Program-made: the position numbers and the translations under genes
In this document: positions 53,315-61,763 of the stretch, piece after piece
Numbering within the stretch: the first letter of the stretch is position 1
Layout: each line of letters begins with the position of its first letter
Origin: Candidatus Melainabacteria bacterium
GTDB taxonomy: Bacteria > Cyanobacteriota > Vampirovibrionia > Gastranaerophilales > Gastranaerophilaceae
Length of the DNA stretch: 64,000 nt
Direction of reading: 5' to 3'
NCBI GenBank assembly: GCA_003258795.1
Contig: QHMH01000011.1
Location: 62,001-126,000, forward strand
Notes under the pieces: generated by a model
Databases searched by the model: none
The model's input: the letters and a program-made list of their open reading frames with translations, nothing else
Told to the model about the DNA's origin: nothing

Positions 53315-55783
53315 ATGGAATACAAATTTTTAAATCCTGAAATAGAAAAAAAAGATTTATACACCCAAACCTCTCACCCAATTGAAGATTTGTTATTGCA
53401 AAATAATAAAGATCAAATTGAGAGGCTGTTTGAGTTTTTTGAGGGTAGCGAAAATTTTCTTTTTGTTAACGGCTTTTTAGGAACGGGAAAATATGAAGTA
53501 GTTGATTACTCTACATCTTTTTTAAGCGAAGACACTATTGTTTTAAGCTACAACTGCTTTAATGCAACCGTTTTGGATGACATTCTGCTCGCATTTTTCA
53601 AGGATTTGAAAGAGTTGGTTTTAAAGCAAAAAATTATGCCACCAAGAATTAAAACTGAAAATTTTGCGCAAAAAATCAACTCATACTTTTCTCACGTGGA
53701 CAAACCATTTGTTGTAATTATCAACTCATTTGAGTCTATTTTAGATGAAAACAAAAAAGAAATTTGCGACTTCATCCACCACCTTACAACTATTGGAAAA
53801 GTAAAAACAATAGTCATTGGCAGAACTTTTGACAGTGCGGCTTTCAAAGACAATCACGTTGAAAGACTTACCATGTATGCTCTTGAAAAAGATTCTGTAG
53901 AAAAATATTTAAAACAAGAGGGCTTTAAGCTTACTGCATCTGAATCTGATGAGTTTTATAAATTAAGCAGAGGTTATTATTTCTTTGTTACATTGTGCGT
54001 AAGGTATATGCAAAGAAACAAACTAAAACCCGCTGATTTTTTCAAAAATTTAAAAGCAAGCTTTTTATCCTTTGAAAAATTTTTACTAAAGCAATCTTTG
54101 AGTATGGTTCCGCAAATCAAAATAAATATGTTTTGGTTTTTGGTTTTAATAAGACACGAGATAAGCATTGACTTATTAAAGATTTTTGATTTTTACAACA
54201 AAGAAGCTCTTGATGAACTTATAGAAAATAAAATTGTTTCTGTGGATAAAGAAAACATATATATATCAAACTTTTTTGATGATTCCGTGGAGCTTGCTCC
54301 ACCTTCGCTTATCCACAAGATGAGATTTTTCTTAATCAACCTATATCAATCTCAATTGCCACTCAAACCTCTTGAAAGGAATATTTGCATTTCAAGACAA
54401 ACAATGAGAAAAGAAATTGAGTATCACAAAATGTTTCTCCCAAAAATGTATAGACCAAATTTGCTTGAAATACAGCAAATTTCTTCTGCTGTGGATATTG
54501 GTTATGGTGATGATACTGCTGACTACTATCAAGGACAAAAACTTGAAGCTCAAAAAAGTAGCGAAAAAGATAAACCTAATGCCATTTTGTCAGAAACAAT
54601 TACTCCATTGTCAGAAACAAAAGATGACATAGGTAAAGTTGATTTGGACAAAATTCTTGCGCCACTAACTCACAAAGAAAATAAAGAAGTAAATTCTGAT
54701 TTACCATTTACAGAGCTTTTGAGAAGATTGAATATAGCACAAAAAGAATATGAATATGATGCCGTTGTTGAATACGCTAAAAAGGCTCTCCAGATGAAAA
54801 CAGAGCCTGATTACAACAAATATGCACCTGTTTTATATGAAAAGTGTGCCTTTGCATATAAAAAACTTTCAAAGTACGATTTGTCACTTGAATATTATGA
54901 GTACGTAGAAAAAATATATCAGAATGCAGGATTAACAGATAAAATTGCAACTGTCAAATTTAATATTGCAGATATCTGTTATGAAACATACAAAATGCAA
55001 AAGGCTAAAGAGCTTTTCTTACACATAGTAAACAACCCTAATTCACCTAAAAACCTTGTTGCAGCATCTTATTTAAGGTTAGCCGGCATCGAAGAAGATG
55101 CATCTGGAGATGCAGATACAAGTGAATATTACAAAAAAGCTATGCAAATTTCTTCAGAAGTTACAAATAAAAAAGTTCTTGCTGAATTATATTTTAGAAC
55201 AGCGTTGTTAAAAGACGATGAAAACGATATAAATGAAGCAAAAAAATATTATGAAAAATGTATAGAAATAAATGATGAAAAACTCAACACGTTTTTATCC
55301 TCAGCATACTCAAACCTTGCTTCAATGTATCTTGAAGCAGGAAATGACGAAAAAGCAATTGAACTTTTCACAGGAGCTTATGAGGCTGATTTGAAAAATA
55401 AAAACGTAGAAGGGGTTTATGATTCAGCATCAAAACTCGCTCTGCTATTAAAAAGACGAGATTCTGAAAAAGCTCTTCTATATTTCAAAATTGCTTTAAG
55501 AGCATCTGAGCAAAACAACGATAAATTTTACACCGTGTCAGCCTGTCTTGAATTAGGAGATTTCTTCTATGAAAAGAAAGATGATAAGAATGCATTAGAA
55601 AATTATATGAAGGCCCTTGATATAGCAAAAACAAGCCTTGCAAAAGACAATATCAATAAAATTAACATTAGAATAAATGATGTTAAATTTAGACTTGGGG
55701 AAAATGAGTTTAACAAACTTGTAGAAAATATAAACGAACAAAAAAGGATAGAAGAAATCAAAGCAAATGCTCCAAAAGATTGA
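53315..55783 (+). CDS. STAND-like P-loop ATPase with C-terminal TPR array
   Basis: 822 residues. P-loop NGFLGTGKY at residues 52-60, in which the usual Ser/Thr after lysine is Tyr; PFVVIINSFESI at the Walker B place lacks the usual Asp-Asp; TIVIGRTF resembles a sensor strand. A winged-helix-like stretch follows (residues 260-340), then a linker, then about eight TPRs (residues 470-800). The layout resembles signal-transduction ATPases (MalT/NB-ARC type), but nucleotide hydrolysis is doubtful. rsmG overlaps its end by 17 bases. Confidence 0.6.
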   Translation: MEYKFLNPEIEKKDLYTQTSHPIEDLLLQNNKDQIERLFEFFEGSENFLFVNGFLGTGKYEVVDYSTSFLSEDTIVLSYNCFNATVLDDILLAFFKDLKELVLKQKIMPPRIKTENFAQKINSYFSHVDKPFVVIINSFESILDENKKEICDFIHHLTTIGKVKTIVIGRTFDSAAFKDNHVERLTMYALEKDSVEKYLKQEGFKLTASESDEFYKLSRGYYFFVTLCVRYMQRNKLKPADFFKNLKASFLSFEKFLLKQSLSMVPQIKINMFWFLVLIRHEISIDLLKIFDFYNKEALDELIENKIVSVDKENIYISNFFDDSVELAPPSLIHKMRFFLINLYQSQLPLKPLERNICISRQTMRKEIEYHKMFLPKMYRPNLLEIQQISSAVDIGYGDDTADYYQGQKLEAQKSSEKDKPNAILSETITPLSETKDDIGKVDLDKILAPLTHKENKEVNSDLPFTELLRRLNIAQKEYEYDAVVEYAKKALQMKTEPDYNKYAPVLYEKCAFAYKKLSKYDLSLEYYEYVEKIYQNAGLTDKIATVKFNIADICYETYKMQKAKELFLHIVNNPNSPKNLVAASYLRLAGIEEDASGDADTSEYYKKAMQISSEVTNKKVLAELYFRTALLKDDENDINEAKKYYEKCIEINDEKLNTFLSSAYSNLASMYLEAGNDEKAIELFTGAYEADLKNKNVEGVYDSASKLALLLKRRDSEKALLYFKIALRASEQNNDKFYTVSACLELGDFFYEKKDDKNALENYMKALDIAKTSLAKDNINKINIRINDVKFRLGENEFNKLVENINEQKRIEEIKANAPKD

Positions 55784-56390
55784 AATACTAAAAAAATTTA
55801 ATATCTCTGAGGAAAAAATAAAAAAATTACTTGATTTTGAGCAAGAGTTTTTGAGAGAAAATTCTAAACTTAATCTCGTTTCTAAAAATGAAGAAAAAGT
55901 CCTATTTGAAAAGCACATATTTGATTCATTATCAATTGTTAATGTTTTGTTTGATCAAAAAGGAGAACTGTTGGATATTGGCACAGGCGGTGGATTTCCT
56001 GCTCTTGTAATTGCAATTCTTTATGGAAATATGAAAATATATCCAATTGATAGTATCGGAAAAAAAATTAGAGCAGTAGAAAATATTAAAGAAAATTTGG
56101 ATTTAAAAAATGTTTATCCAATTTGTGATAGGGTTGAAAATATTGATAAGAAGTTTGATTTTGTCACCTCGAGAGCCGTTGCATCGTTAAAGAAAATCCT
56201 TCCACTTGCAATAAAAAAATTAAAAAAGAACGGAAAATTTATAGCTTATAAGTCAAGAAAAGTTGAAGAAGAAATAAAAGAAGCTATGCCAATAATAAAG
56301 AAATATGGACTTAAAATGCCACAAACATACAGATATGAATTGCCAACAGAAGAAAAACATGAACGATATCTTGTAATTTTTGAAAAATAA
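55767..56390 (+). CDS. rsmG: 16S rRNA (guanine527-N7)-methyltransferase
   Basis: 207 residues: LLDIGTGGGFPALVIAI (SAM site), VENIDKKFDFVTSRAVASL, and FIAYKS. It methylates G527 of 16S rRNA. The start overlaps the preceding gene by 17 bases, indicating coupled translation. Confidence 0.92.
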   Translation: MLQKIEILKKFNISEEKIKKLLDFEQEFLRENSKLNLVSKNEEKVLFEKHIFDSLSIVNVLFDQKGELLDIGTGGGFPALVIAILYGNMKIYPIDSIGKKIRAVENIKENLDLKNVYPICDRVENIDKKFDFVTSRAVASLKKILPLAIKKLKKNGKFIAYKSRKVEEEIKEAMPIIKKYGLKMPQTYRYELPTEEKHERYLVIFEK

Positions 56391-56406
56391 AAAAACTGCA
56401 TAAAAA

Positions 56407-56440
56407 TAGTAAAGGTTCACCATAAAGCAAACCTTTACTA
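56407..56440. terminator. Bidirectional terminator between rsmG and skp
   Basis: TAGTAAAGGTT pairs perfectly with AACCTTTACTA across 12 bases, with CTTTT after the right arm. Confidence 0.8.
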
Positions 56441-56455
56441 CTTTTAATAATTATC

Positions 56456-56914
56456 TTATTTTACTGCTTTTGCAATTTCTGCAGTTATATCATCCCCACC
56501 ATACAAAACACTTGATTTTGATAGGACGATTCCATATCCTTTTGCTTTTGCTTTTTCTTCAATAGTTTTAGATATATTCGCATCTATTGCTGTTAATTTT
56601 TGAGCATATTCTTTTGAATTAGCTTCTTTTTTCTTCATCAACTCATCATTGTATTTTTTTAACAATTTTTGTTTATTTGCATCAGTTGATTGTTTTTTCA
56701 CATCAGCATTAACTGTTTCAAGCCATTTTTCAAGATCTTGCGCTTTCTTAACTTGTTCATTTTTCAACGCTTTTACTTGTTCTGATTTTGCTACAACCTC
56801 AGGGATATTAACTACCGCTATTTTGTAAGTTGCCATATCTGACATTGCAACATTGTAAGAACACAAACCTGTCAGCAAACATGCTAAAGCTACGAATTTT
56901 AAATTTACTTTCAT
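56456..56914 (-). CDS. OmpH/Skp family periplasmic chaperone
   Basis: 152 residues. Signal peptide (FVALACLLTGLCSYNVAM), a short beta strand YKIAVVNIPEVVAKS, a long helical hairpin of charged residues, and GYGIVLSKSSVLYGGDDIT as the closing strand: the full Skp architecture. It holds unfolded outer-membrane proteins in the periplasm. AAAGGA precedes the ATG. Confidence 0.88.
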   Translation of the reverse strand: MKVNLKFVALACLLTGLCSYNVAMSDMATYKIAVVNIPEVVAKSEQVKALKNEQVKKAQDLEKWLETVNADVKKQSTDANKQKLLKKYNDELMKKKEANSKEYAQKLTAIDANISKTIEEKAKAKGYGIVLSKSSVLYGGDDITAEIAKAVK

Positions 56915-56931
56915 ATTGTCCTTTCTTTCAC

Positions 56932-57245
56932 CTATAGTGAACTCAATTTGTTTTTGTTAACTCTCTTTGATACTTTATTTTTCAAAATAATATTTTTTTC
57001 TGCCTCCGTTAAGTTGATTACTCCCATTGCATTGTCAGGAGTAATATATTCCTCAATTTGGTTTTTGATGACATTAGAGTCTTTTAGAGAAATATTCTCA
57101 TATGCTTTTTGTGTTGGAATATCATAAAGCATTTTATCTGTTTTTTCTATTGTTCTATCACCAACTTTTGTATTTTTAACCGCAATTGCACCATAAGTAG
57201 AAATAGCATCATCCATACTTCCGTAAATCGTTTCGCCGTTGATAG
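56932..57245 (-). pseudogene. C-terminal fragment, possibly of an OstA/LptA-like protein
   Basis: About 94-104 residues without a convincing start; the frame stays open to the right beyond the ATG at 57216. SINGETIYGSMDDA, DKMLYDIPTQKAYENISL has the look of an OstA/LptA beta-repeat. It ends 17 bases before skp on the same strand. To the right it collides head-to-head with the TpsB barrel. I read it as the tail of a gene cut near 57245-57275. Confidence 0.4.
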
Positions 57246-58288
57246 AAAGGTCTGAATTCTTTCTCGTAACATTTTCTGCATCGTGGGATAGCTTTGGACG
57301 AGAAACAACAGGACTTCTCCGTGGAGGGCTAATGGTATCTGCAGATTCTCTTCTCGGCTTTCAAGATAGATTAACTGGCGCAATAAATATGGCTCGCTCA
57401 TCTTACAACCCATTTGTCGATTACAGCATCCCGATAAACCGAAAAGGTACAAGATTTGGCGGCAGCTATATGTACGGGAAAAGTAAAATCACGAGTGGGG
57501 ATTACAGAGATTTTGATCTGAACGCAAATACTCACGTTTTTAGTACGTACTTGACACATCCATTAGTTGATAATCAAAGGTTTCAATTAAAATTAAATAC
57601 ATCTGCAAACATAAAACTGTCAACCGCAGATGTATCCGGATTTGAATACACGAATTACAAAGATTACAATCTTTCTGCAGGTTTTGGGACAAGATACAAT
57701 TTCAGAAAAAGTGTTCTTTTTGGTTCTGTATATTCTACAAACGGCATAATAAGAGATGATATGCGATTTGAAACCCAATTTTTCACAAAAGTTAATGCTG
57801 ATGCATACTATATCCACTACTTACCAAAAGGCATTATTGCAACGATAAGAGCCGGCGGACAATATTCTCCTTACGATGTACCGTTTGTTGAACAATACCA
57901 AATTGGTGGTATATCAAGTGTAAGAGGGTATAGTGAAAGTTTGTTGCTTGGTGCAAATTCATACTTTGTAAGTTTAGAAATGTTATTCCCTGTACCGTTT
58001 TTGCCGGAAGAAATAAAAGTACCGTTTAGCAAAAAAACGGACAACGCAACTTTTAGACTTAAAGATTCCATAAAACTGGCACTATTTTTTGATAACGGTG
58101 CAATAATTCCACGAGAAGAAAAAACGGAATCTCAAAACTTCTTATCCAGTGTTGGTGCCGGTATAAGGGTTGCAATATCAAAATATTTAACTGCAAGATT
58201 ATACGTCGGTGTACCTTTGATGAACACAGGAACTTACAACGAATCAAGTGCAAGAGTTCACTTTGACATAATAGCATCACCGTTTTAA
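57239..58288 (+). pseudogene. TpsB (ShlB/FhaC/HecB) beta-barrel, 5' truncated
   Basis: About 340 residues of Omp85-superfamily barrel: SFGRETTGLLRGG and LGFQDRL at the start, QIGGISSVRGY (the conserved VRGY hairpin), and FFDNGAI with SVGAGIRV near the end. The POTRA domains and signal peptide that should precede are missing; a TAA lies in frame just upstream of the TTG at 57239. GC content is visibly higher than in the neighbours. ATG 57332 with GGAGG upstream could still give a 318-residue product. Confidence 0.65.
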
Positions 58289-58348
58289 CATATTATTTAA
58301 CAAAACCTCTGCAATTTTTTGTTGAGTTTTGATATATTTGTCAGACAT
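58277..58348 (-). pseudogene. Possible N-terminal fragment of a TetR-type regulator
   Basis: MSDKYIKTQQKIAEVLLNNM then a stop within the barrel's 3' end. The sequence is like the first helix of TetR proteins, and the helix-turn-helix that should follow is missing. Only 23 codons, so the call is tentative. Confidence 0.3.
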
Positions 58349-58385
58349 CGTTGAAAAATTCAAAATACAATAAAAAGGAAAGTTT

Positions 58386-58895
58386 ATGATTAAAGTTTTA
58401 TTTGTATGTTTAGGTAATATTTGCAGATCACCAATGGCACAAATAATTTTTGAAAATATGATTAGAGAACAAGGTATCGAGAATGATTTTGAAGTAGATT
58501 CAGCTGGCACAGAAGGCTATAATGAAATGTGTCATGCAGGAATTCACCACGGGACAAAAGATGTTTTAAGAAAAAACGGAATATATTTTAGAGAGCACTA
58601 TTCTCGAAAAATAAGAAGACAAGATTATGAATATTATGATTATATTATAGCTATGGATTCAGAAAATATTGACGATATCGAGTATATTGTGGGTGACGAT
58701 AAAAATAATAAAATTAAAAGGTTACTGGATTACACAAGCAATCCTCGTAACATAAAAGACCCTTGGTACACTGGCAATTTTGATGAAACTTATGATGATA
58801 TCACCGAGGGATGCTCAGCTTTTTTAGAATATTTAAAAAAAAATAAATTGTTAATGTGTAAATACTTGCAGTCTGACTTTTTTAACAGTTGGTAA
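58386..58895 (+). CDS. Low-molecular-weight protein-tyrosine phosphatase
   Basis: 169 residues: VLFVCLGNICRSPMAQ is the C(X)5R P-loop, and DPWYTGNFDETYDD contains the general-acid aspartate. Cytoplasmic; bacterial homologues regulate exopolysaccharide kinases. AAGGA lies upstream. The last residues (LMCKYLQSDFFNSW) are atypical and may reflect a readthrough of the native end. Confidence 0.88.
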   Translation: MIKVLFVCLGNICRSPMAQIIFENMIREQGIENDFEVDSAGTEGYNEMCHAGIHHGTKDVLRKNGIYFREHYSRKIRRQDYEYYDYIIAMDSENIDDIEYIVGDDKNNKIKRLLDYTSNPRNIKDPWYTGNFDETYDDITEGCSAFLEYLKKNKLLMCKYLQSDFFNSW

Positions 58896-58949
58896 TGTTT
58901 GCAAGTAACAGAACCAGTCAAAAAATATTGACCATATTTTGTATTTTCA

Positions 58950-59217
58950 TCAACAGCATTTTTTTGCAGTTATTAGTTCTGGAACTCTTTGAACCTCATC
59001 TATGATTATCGTTTTTTTAGAGTTTTTTATAAAACTTTTCGTATCAGATTGAGCAGCTGTGAGCAAAGTTGTATCATCAAGAGTTCTAAATATGCGGTCT
59101 TTATCAACAATAGTTTTTGAAATTGTTGTTTTACCACAGTCTTGCACCTGATAAAATAACTACACGGCGTGAATTTAGAGCATCTCTAAGACCATTTTCT
59201 TGCCATCTTTTTAACAT
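58950..59217 (-). pseudogene. AAA ATPase (DUF4143-type) remnant, frameshifted and truncated
   Basis: With GAGGATTT before it, the frame begins MLKRWQENGLRDALNSRR VVILSGAR, then loses two bases in the P-loop and stops; the other frame continues CGKTTISKTIVDKDRIF, TKSFIKNSKKTIIIDEVQRVPEL and ends at 58950, far short of the usual 380-400 residues. This family is common in gut bacteria. The gene is dead. Confidence 0.8.
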
Positions 59218-59378
59218 AAATCCTCGCAAGAACTAAAATTAAAATGTCGCAAATGTCGCAAAAATACATGCTTTATTATTTATAGCCCAATCGAAATTTT
59301 AAATACGATTTTCAAATTAGACATTAAACGTCAGTTAAATCAAGTCAAGCTGAAGAATTGTCTAAAAAATCATAAATC
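59218..59378. other. Gene-free spacer
   Basis: No coding frame, hairpin or promoter worth calling. A short tandem ATGTCGCAA-ATGTCGCAA lies at about 59246. The tmRNA 3' end lies just to the right. Confidence 0.5.
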
Positions 59379-59781
59379 TGGAGACGGTGGGAATCGAACC
59401 CACGTCCAAAATGGATAAAAACAAACTTCTACGAGTGTAGATTTTCTTTTTCTCGTACATCCCTCGGCAAAATCAAACCGATTTGAAATGCACAAAGCCT
59501 TTTTAAGTGATGCCCACCTTGAGAATATTACTTAACATACCTATTCTCATCAGAATGTCAGACTTGCTAATCCTTCCTTGATACATTTTCGCAAGTTAAA
59601 AACATAACAAGGGCTGGACTGCGGAGCTATGCTCTACGCAGCAAGAGCTGCTGCTCTTGAAAAATCAGCTTTAACTACGTTGTTTGTAGCACTTATTTTT
59701 TTGCTCGTTGATAACTCGGAACAGCGCCGAGACCCGCCATCTGCTTCCATCAAATCATCCTGTCAAAACCAGTGCGTCCCC
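59379..59781 (-). ncRNA. ssrA: Transfer-messenger RNA
   Basis: 403 bases. The 5' end GGGGACG pairs with 3' CGTCTCC; the T arm GTGGG TTCGATT CCCAC is intact; GACAGG follows the 5' acceptor. The tag frame (59634-59690) encodes ATNNVVKADFSRAAALAA then TAG, ending in the ALAA degron read by ClpXP. CCA is not encoded. It is of the one-piece type with several GC pseudoknot segments. Confidence 0.95.
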
Positions 59782-59833
59782 ATATATATTTTTCAATGTT
59801 CTATTCTATATTATATCGTTTTTCTTCTCTTTT

Positions 59834-61576
59834 TCAAGACTCTATTCTTCTTCTGTAAAGTCTGTTTGCTAACGGCTCTTTCACTGTGCCATTTAATGTC
59901 TTACTTATTTTTCTTAATTTTTTAGCTATTTTTTCCATTCCATCTGTCCATACAAAGTTTTCAAGAACATATTTTTCGCCCTTTTCAAAACTTCCTGATA
60001 TTTGGATATCCACAATCTCTGCAAGCATCTTTTTAGCCGTTGGAATAAGTTTTTCATAATTTATATGAATAATTCCATTTTTGTCTATTTCAACTGCTCC
60101 GTTTTTTATAAAGTAATTCATTTGCATAACCGTTCTAACTCTGTGAGCTTGACTCAAGTTTGGTTTTGCTTTTAATGTCAAATCTGCCACAAATGTTGTC
60201 ATTATTTGTTTCTTTTGCTCTTTTGTGTACATTCCAAGCTCTTCTAATTTATCAAGCATTGCCATAGAAACCATATCTGCTTTGTTTTCTTCAATTATAC
60301 TTCTGTATTTTCCAAGAGCCTCTGTTCCTGATTTTGGTCCTAAAGAATGTCCATTTTCATGTCCAATAGTGAACCAATGATCAGCCTCGTGATTGTAGTA
60401 TTTATGCAAGTTTTTGTCTAATGTCGCATTTAATACTTTTTGCAATTTCTTTGTATCAGATATTGCTCTAATTTGTCTGTGATAAACATTTCTTCTTCCA
60501 CCACCAATAGTTAGAGATAACTTGTCATCATTTGGAAGATTTTCTGCAAGTGTTATTCCCCCTCTGTATGCACCAACATCTCCTTTTACTGTAACTAAAT
60601 CAACATCCACCATTGTTTGTTTAACATCCGTAGATGTAGCTGAGATATTTTGCTCATACTTATCACAATAAGGCATTTCTTTCGCAAGTTCTGGTAAATA
60701 TTTTTTTATAACAGTTAACTTTTCTGTTCCTTCCTTATTAACAATACCAACCCTAAATCCAAGATAATCTTTTGGGTATGCTATTATGCCTCTTTCTTGC
60801 AACATTTTCAATAATTCTGGATTTTCAGTTACTGTTCCTGTCATTTCATCAGAATAGCATTCTCTTGTTATTGTAAATTCAAGAGGTGTATCCTGCAATT
60901 GTGCCCATTTTTTATCTGCATATGCATCAGACATATAATCAGCATCAACTAAAGCCTTTGCTTGCAAGTTCAAAAACTCTGCAAAATCCTTGTTCGAAGA
61001 ATATTTTGCTGCTTCTTCAAGATGTCTTGCAGCTCTTGTAAATTGAGATTTGAAGTATTCTTTAAAATCAATAGATTTTAATTCTTTTCCATCTCTCACC
61101 ACCATTGAATGTTGGTTCAAAATATTCTTCACTTCTTCATCTTTGCCTTCTTTTAACATATTTTTTAGAATTTTGTGAAACTCTTCTACCGTTAAATCTT
61201 CTGGATAAAAGCCCTTTCCCAATAACTCTTTTTCACCCTTCATAAGAGAGAACTTATTTGATTCTGAATCTACTGCATTTATTCCTTTTTGTGCAATAAA
61301 TAATTTCATGGCATTTTTTGCAGAAGCACTGCCTTTCTTTATTTGAGCTTTTAGAAAATCTCTAAAAATCAAATTTTTAGGGTTATCTTGTATTAAGTAC
61401 ACTTCTTCAAGAATAAAAGCTGCCTTGACAAGTTGTTGCAAAGCTTTTTTATCCTCAAGCTTTAAGTTTTTGTATTCCTCTGCATCTACATTAAGCATTT
61501 TTTTTGTGCTTAAGTAAGCTTTTCCCGTTCTTTTTTTCAATTCTTTTGCAGACAAACCAATCTTAATATCAGCCAT
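59834..61576 (-). CDS. M49-like (dipeptidyl-peptidase III-related) zinc peptidase
   Basis: 580 residues, no signal peptide. GFYPEDLTVEEFHKIL and SMVVRDGKEL near residues 100-160 are typical of bacterial M49 relatives. The zinc site reads IGHENGHSLGP followed by IIEENKADMVSMAML. The motif is HExxH rather than the HExxxH of animal DPP III, as in other bacterial members. It probably trims peptides in the cytoplasm. AGAGAGG lies eight bases before the ATG. Confidence 0.75.
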   Translation of the reverse strand: MADIKIGLSAKELKKRTGKAYLSTKKMLNVDAEEYKNLKLEDKKALQQLVKAAFILEEVYLIQDNPKNLIFRDFLKAQIKKGSASAKNAMKLFIAQKGINAVDSESNKFSLMKGEKELLGKGFYPEDLTVEEFHKILKNMLKEGKDEEVKNILNQHSMVVRDGKELKSIDFKEYFKSQFTRAARHLEEAAKYSSNKDFAEFLNLQAKALVDADYMSDAYADKKWAQLQDTPLEFTITRECYSDEMTGTVTENPELLKMLQERGIIAYPKDYLGFRVGIVNKEGTEKLTVIKKYLPELAKEMPYCDKYEQNISATSTDVKQTMVDVDLVTVKGDVGAYRGGITLAENLPNDDKLSLTIGGGRRNVYHRQIRAISDTKKLQKVLNATLDKNLHKYYNHEADHWFTIGHENGHSLGPKSGTEALGKYRSIIEENKADMVSMAMLDKLEELGMYTKEQKKQIMTTFVADLTLKAKPNLSQAHRVRTVMQMNYFIKNGAVEIDKNGIIHINYEKLIPTAKKMLAEIVDIQISGSFEKGEKYVLENFVWTDGMEKIAKKLRKISKTLNGTVKEPLANRLYRRRIES

Positions 61577-61763
61577 TTGTAAATCCTCTCTCTTAAACCC
61601 TAAAAATCGGTGTAGTGTAATCCTCGTGTTTATTTAATTCATCGTGTGTTGTGTTTGTGTGTTTTTATTATATATCAAATGTTTTATTTTAAATCATTAT
61701 TTACAATTGTATAAAAAACACTAATAAACTTTTTTGTTAGTTATGTTAAAAATTTGTTACAAT

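Noticed and set aside
57147..57452. 101-residue minus-strand frame over the start of the TpsB barrel
   Set aside because: It is antisense to clear barrel motifs (SFGRETTG, LGFQDRL), has no ribosome site, and its product has no recognisable features.
59379..59400. tmRNA 3' end as a used phage attachment site
   Set aside because: I could not find a second copy of the 3' end sequence within the scarred region; a wider search would be needed.
59629..59925. 98-residue plus-strand open frame beginning LYAARAAALEKSALTT
   Set aside because: It is the antisense of the tmRNA tag region and 5' domain; tmRNA features on the minus strand explain the sequence completely.
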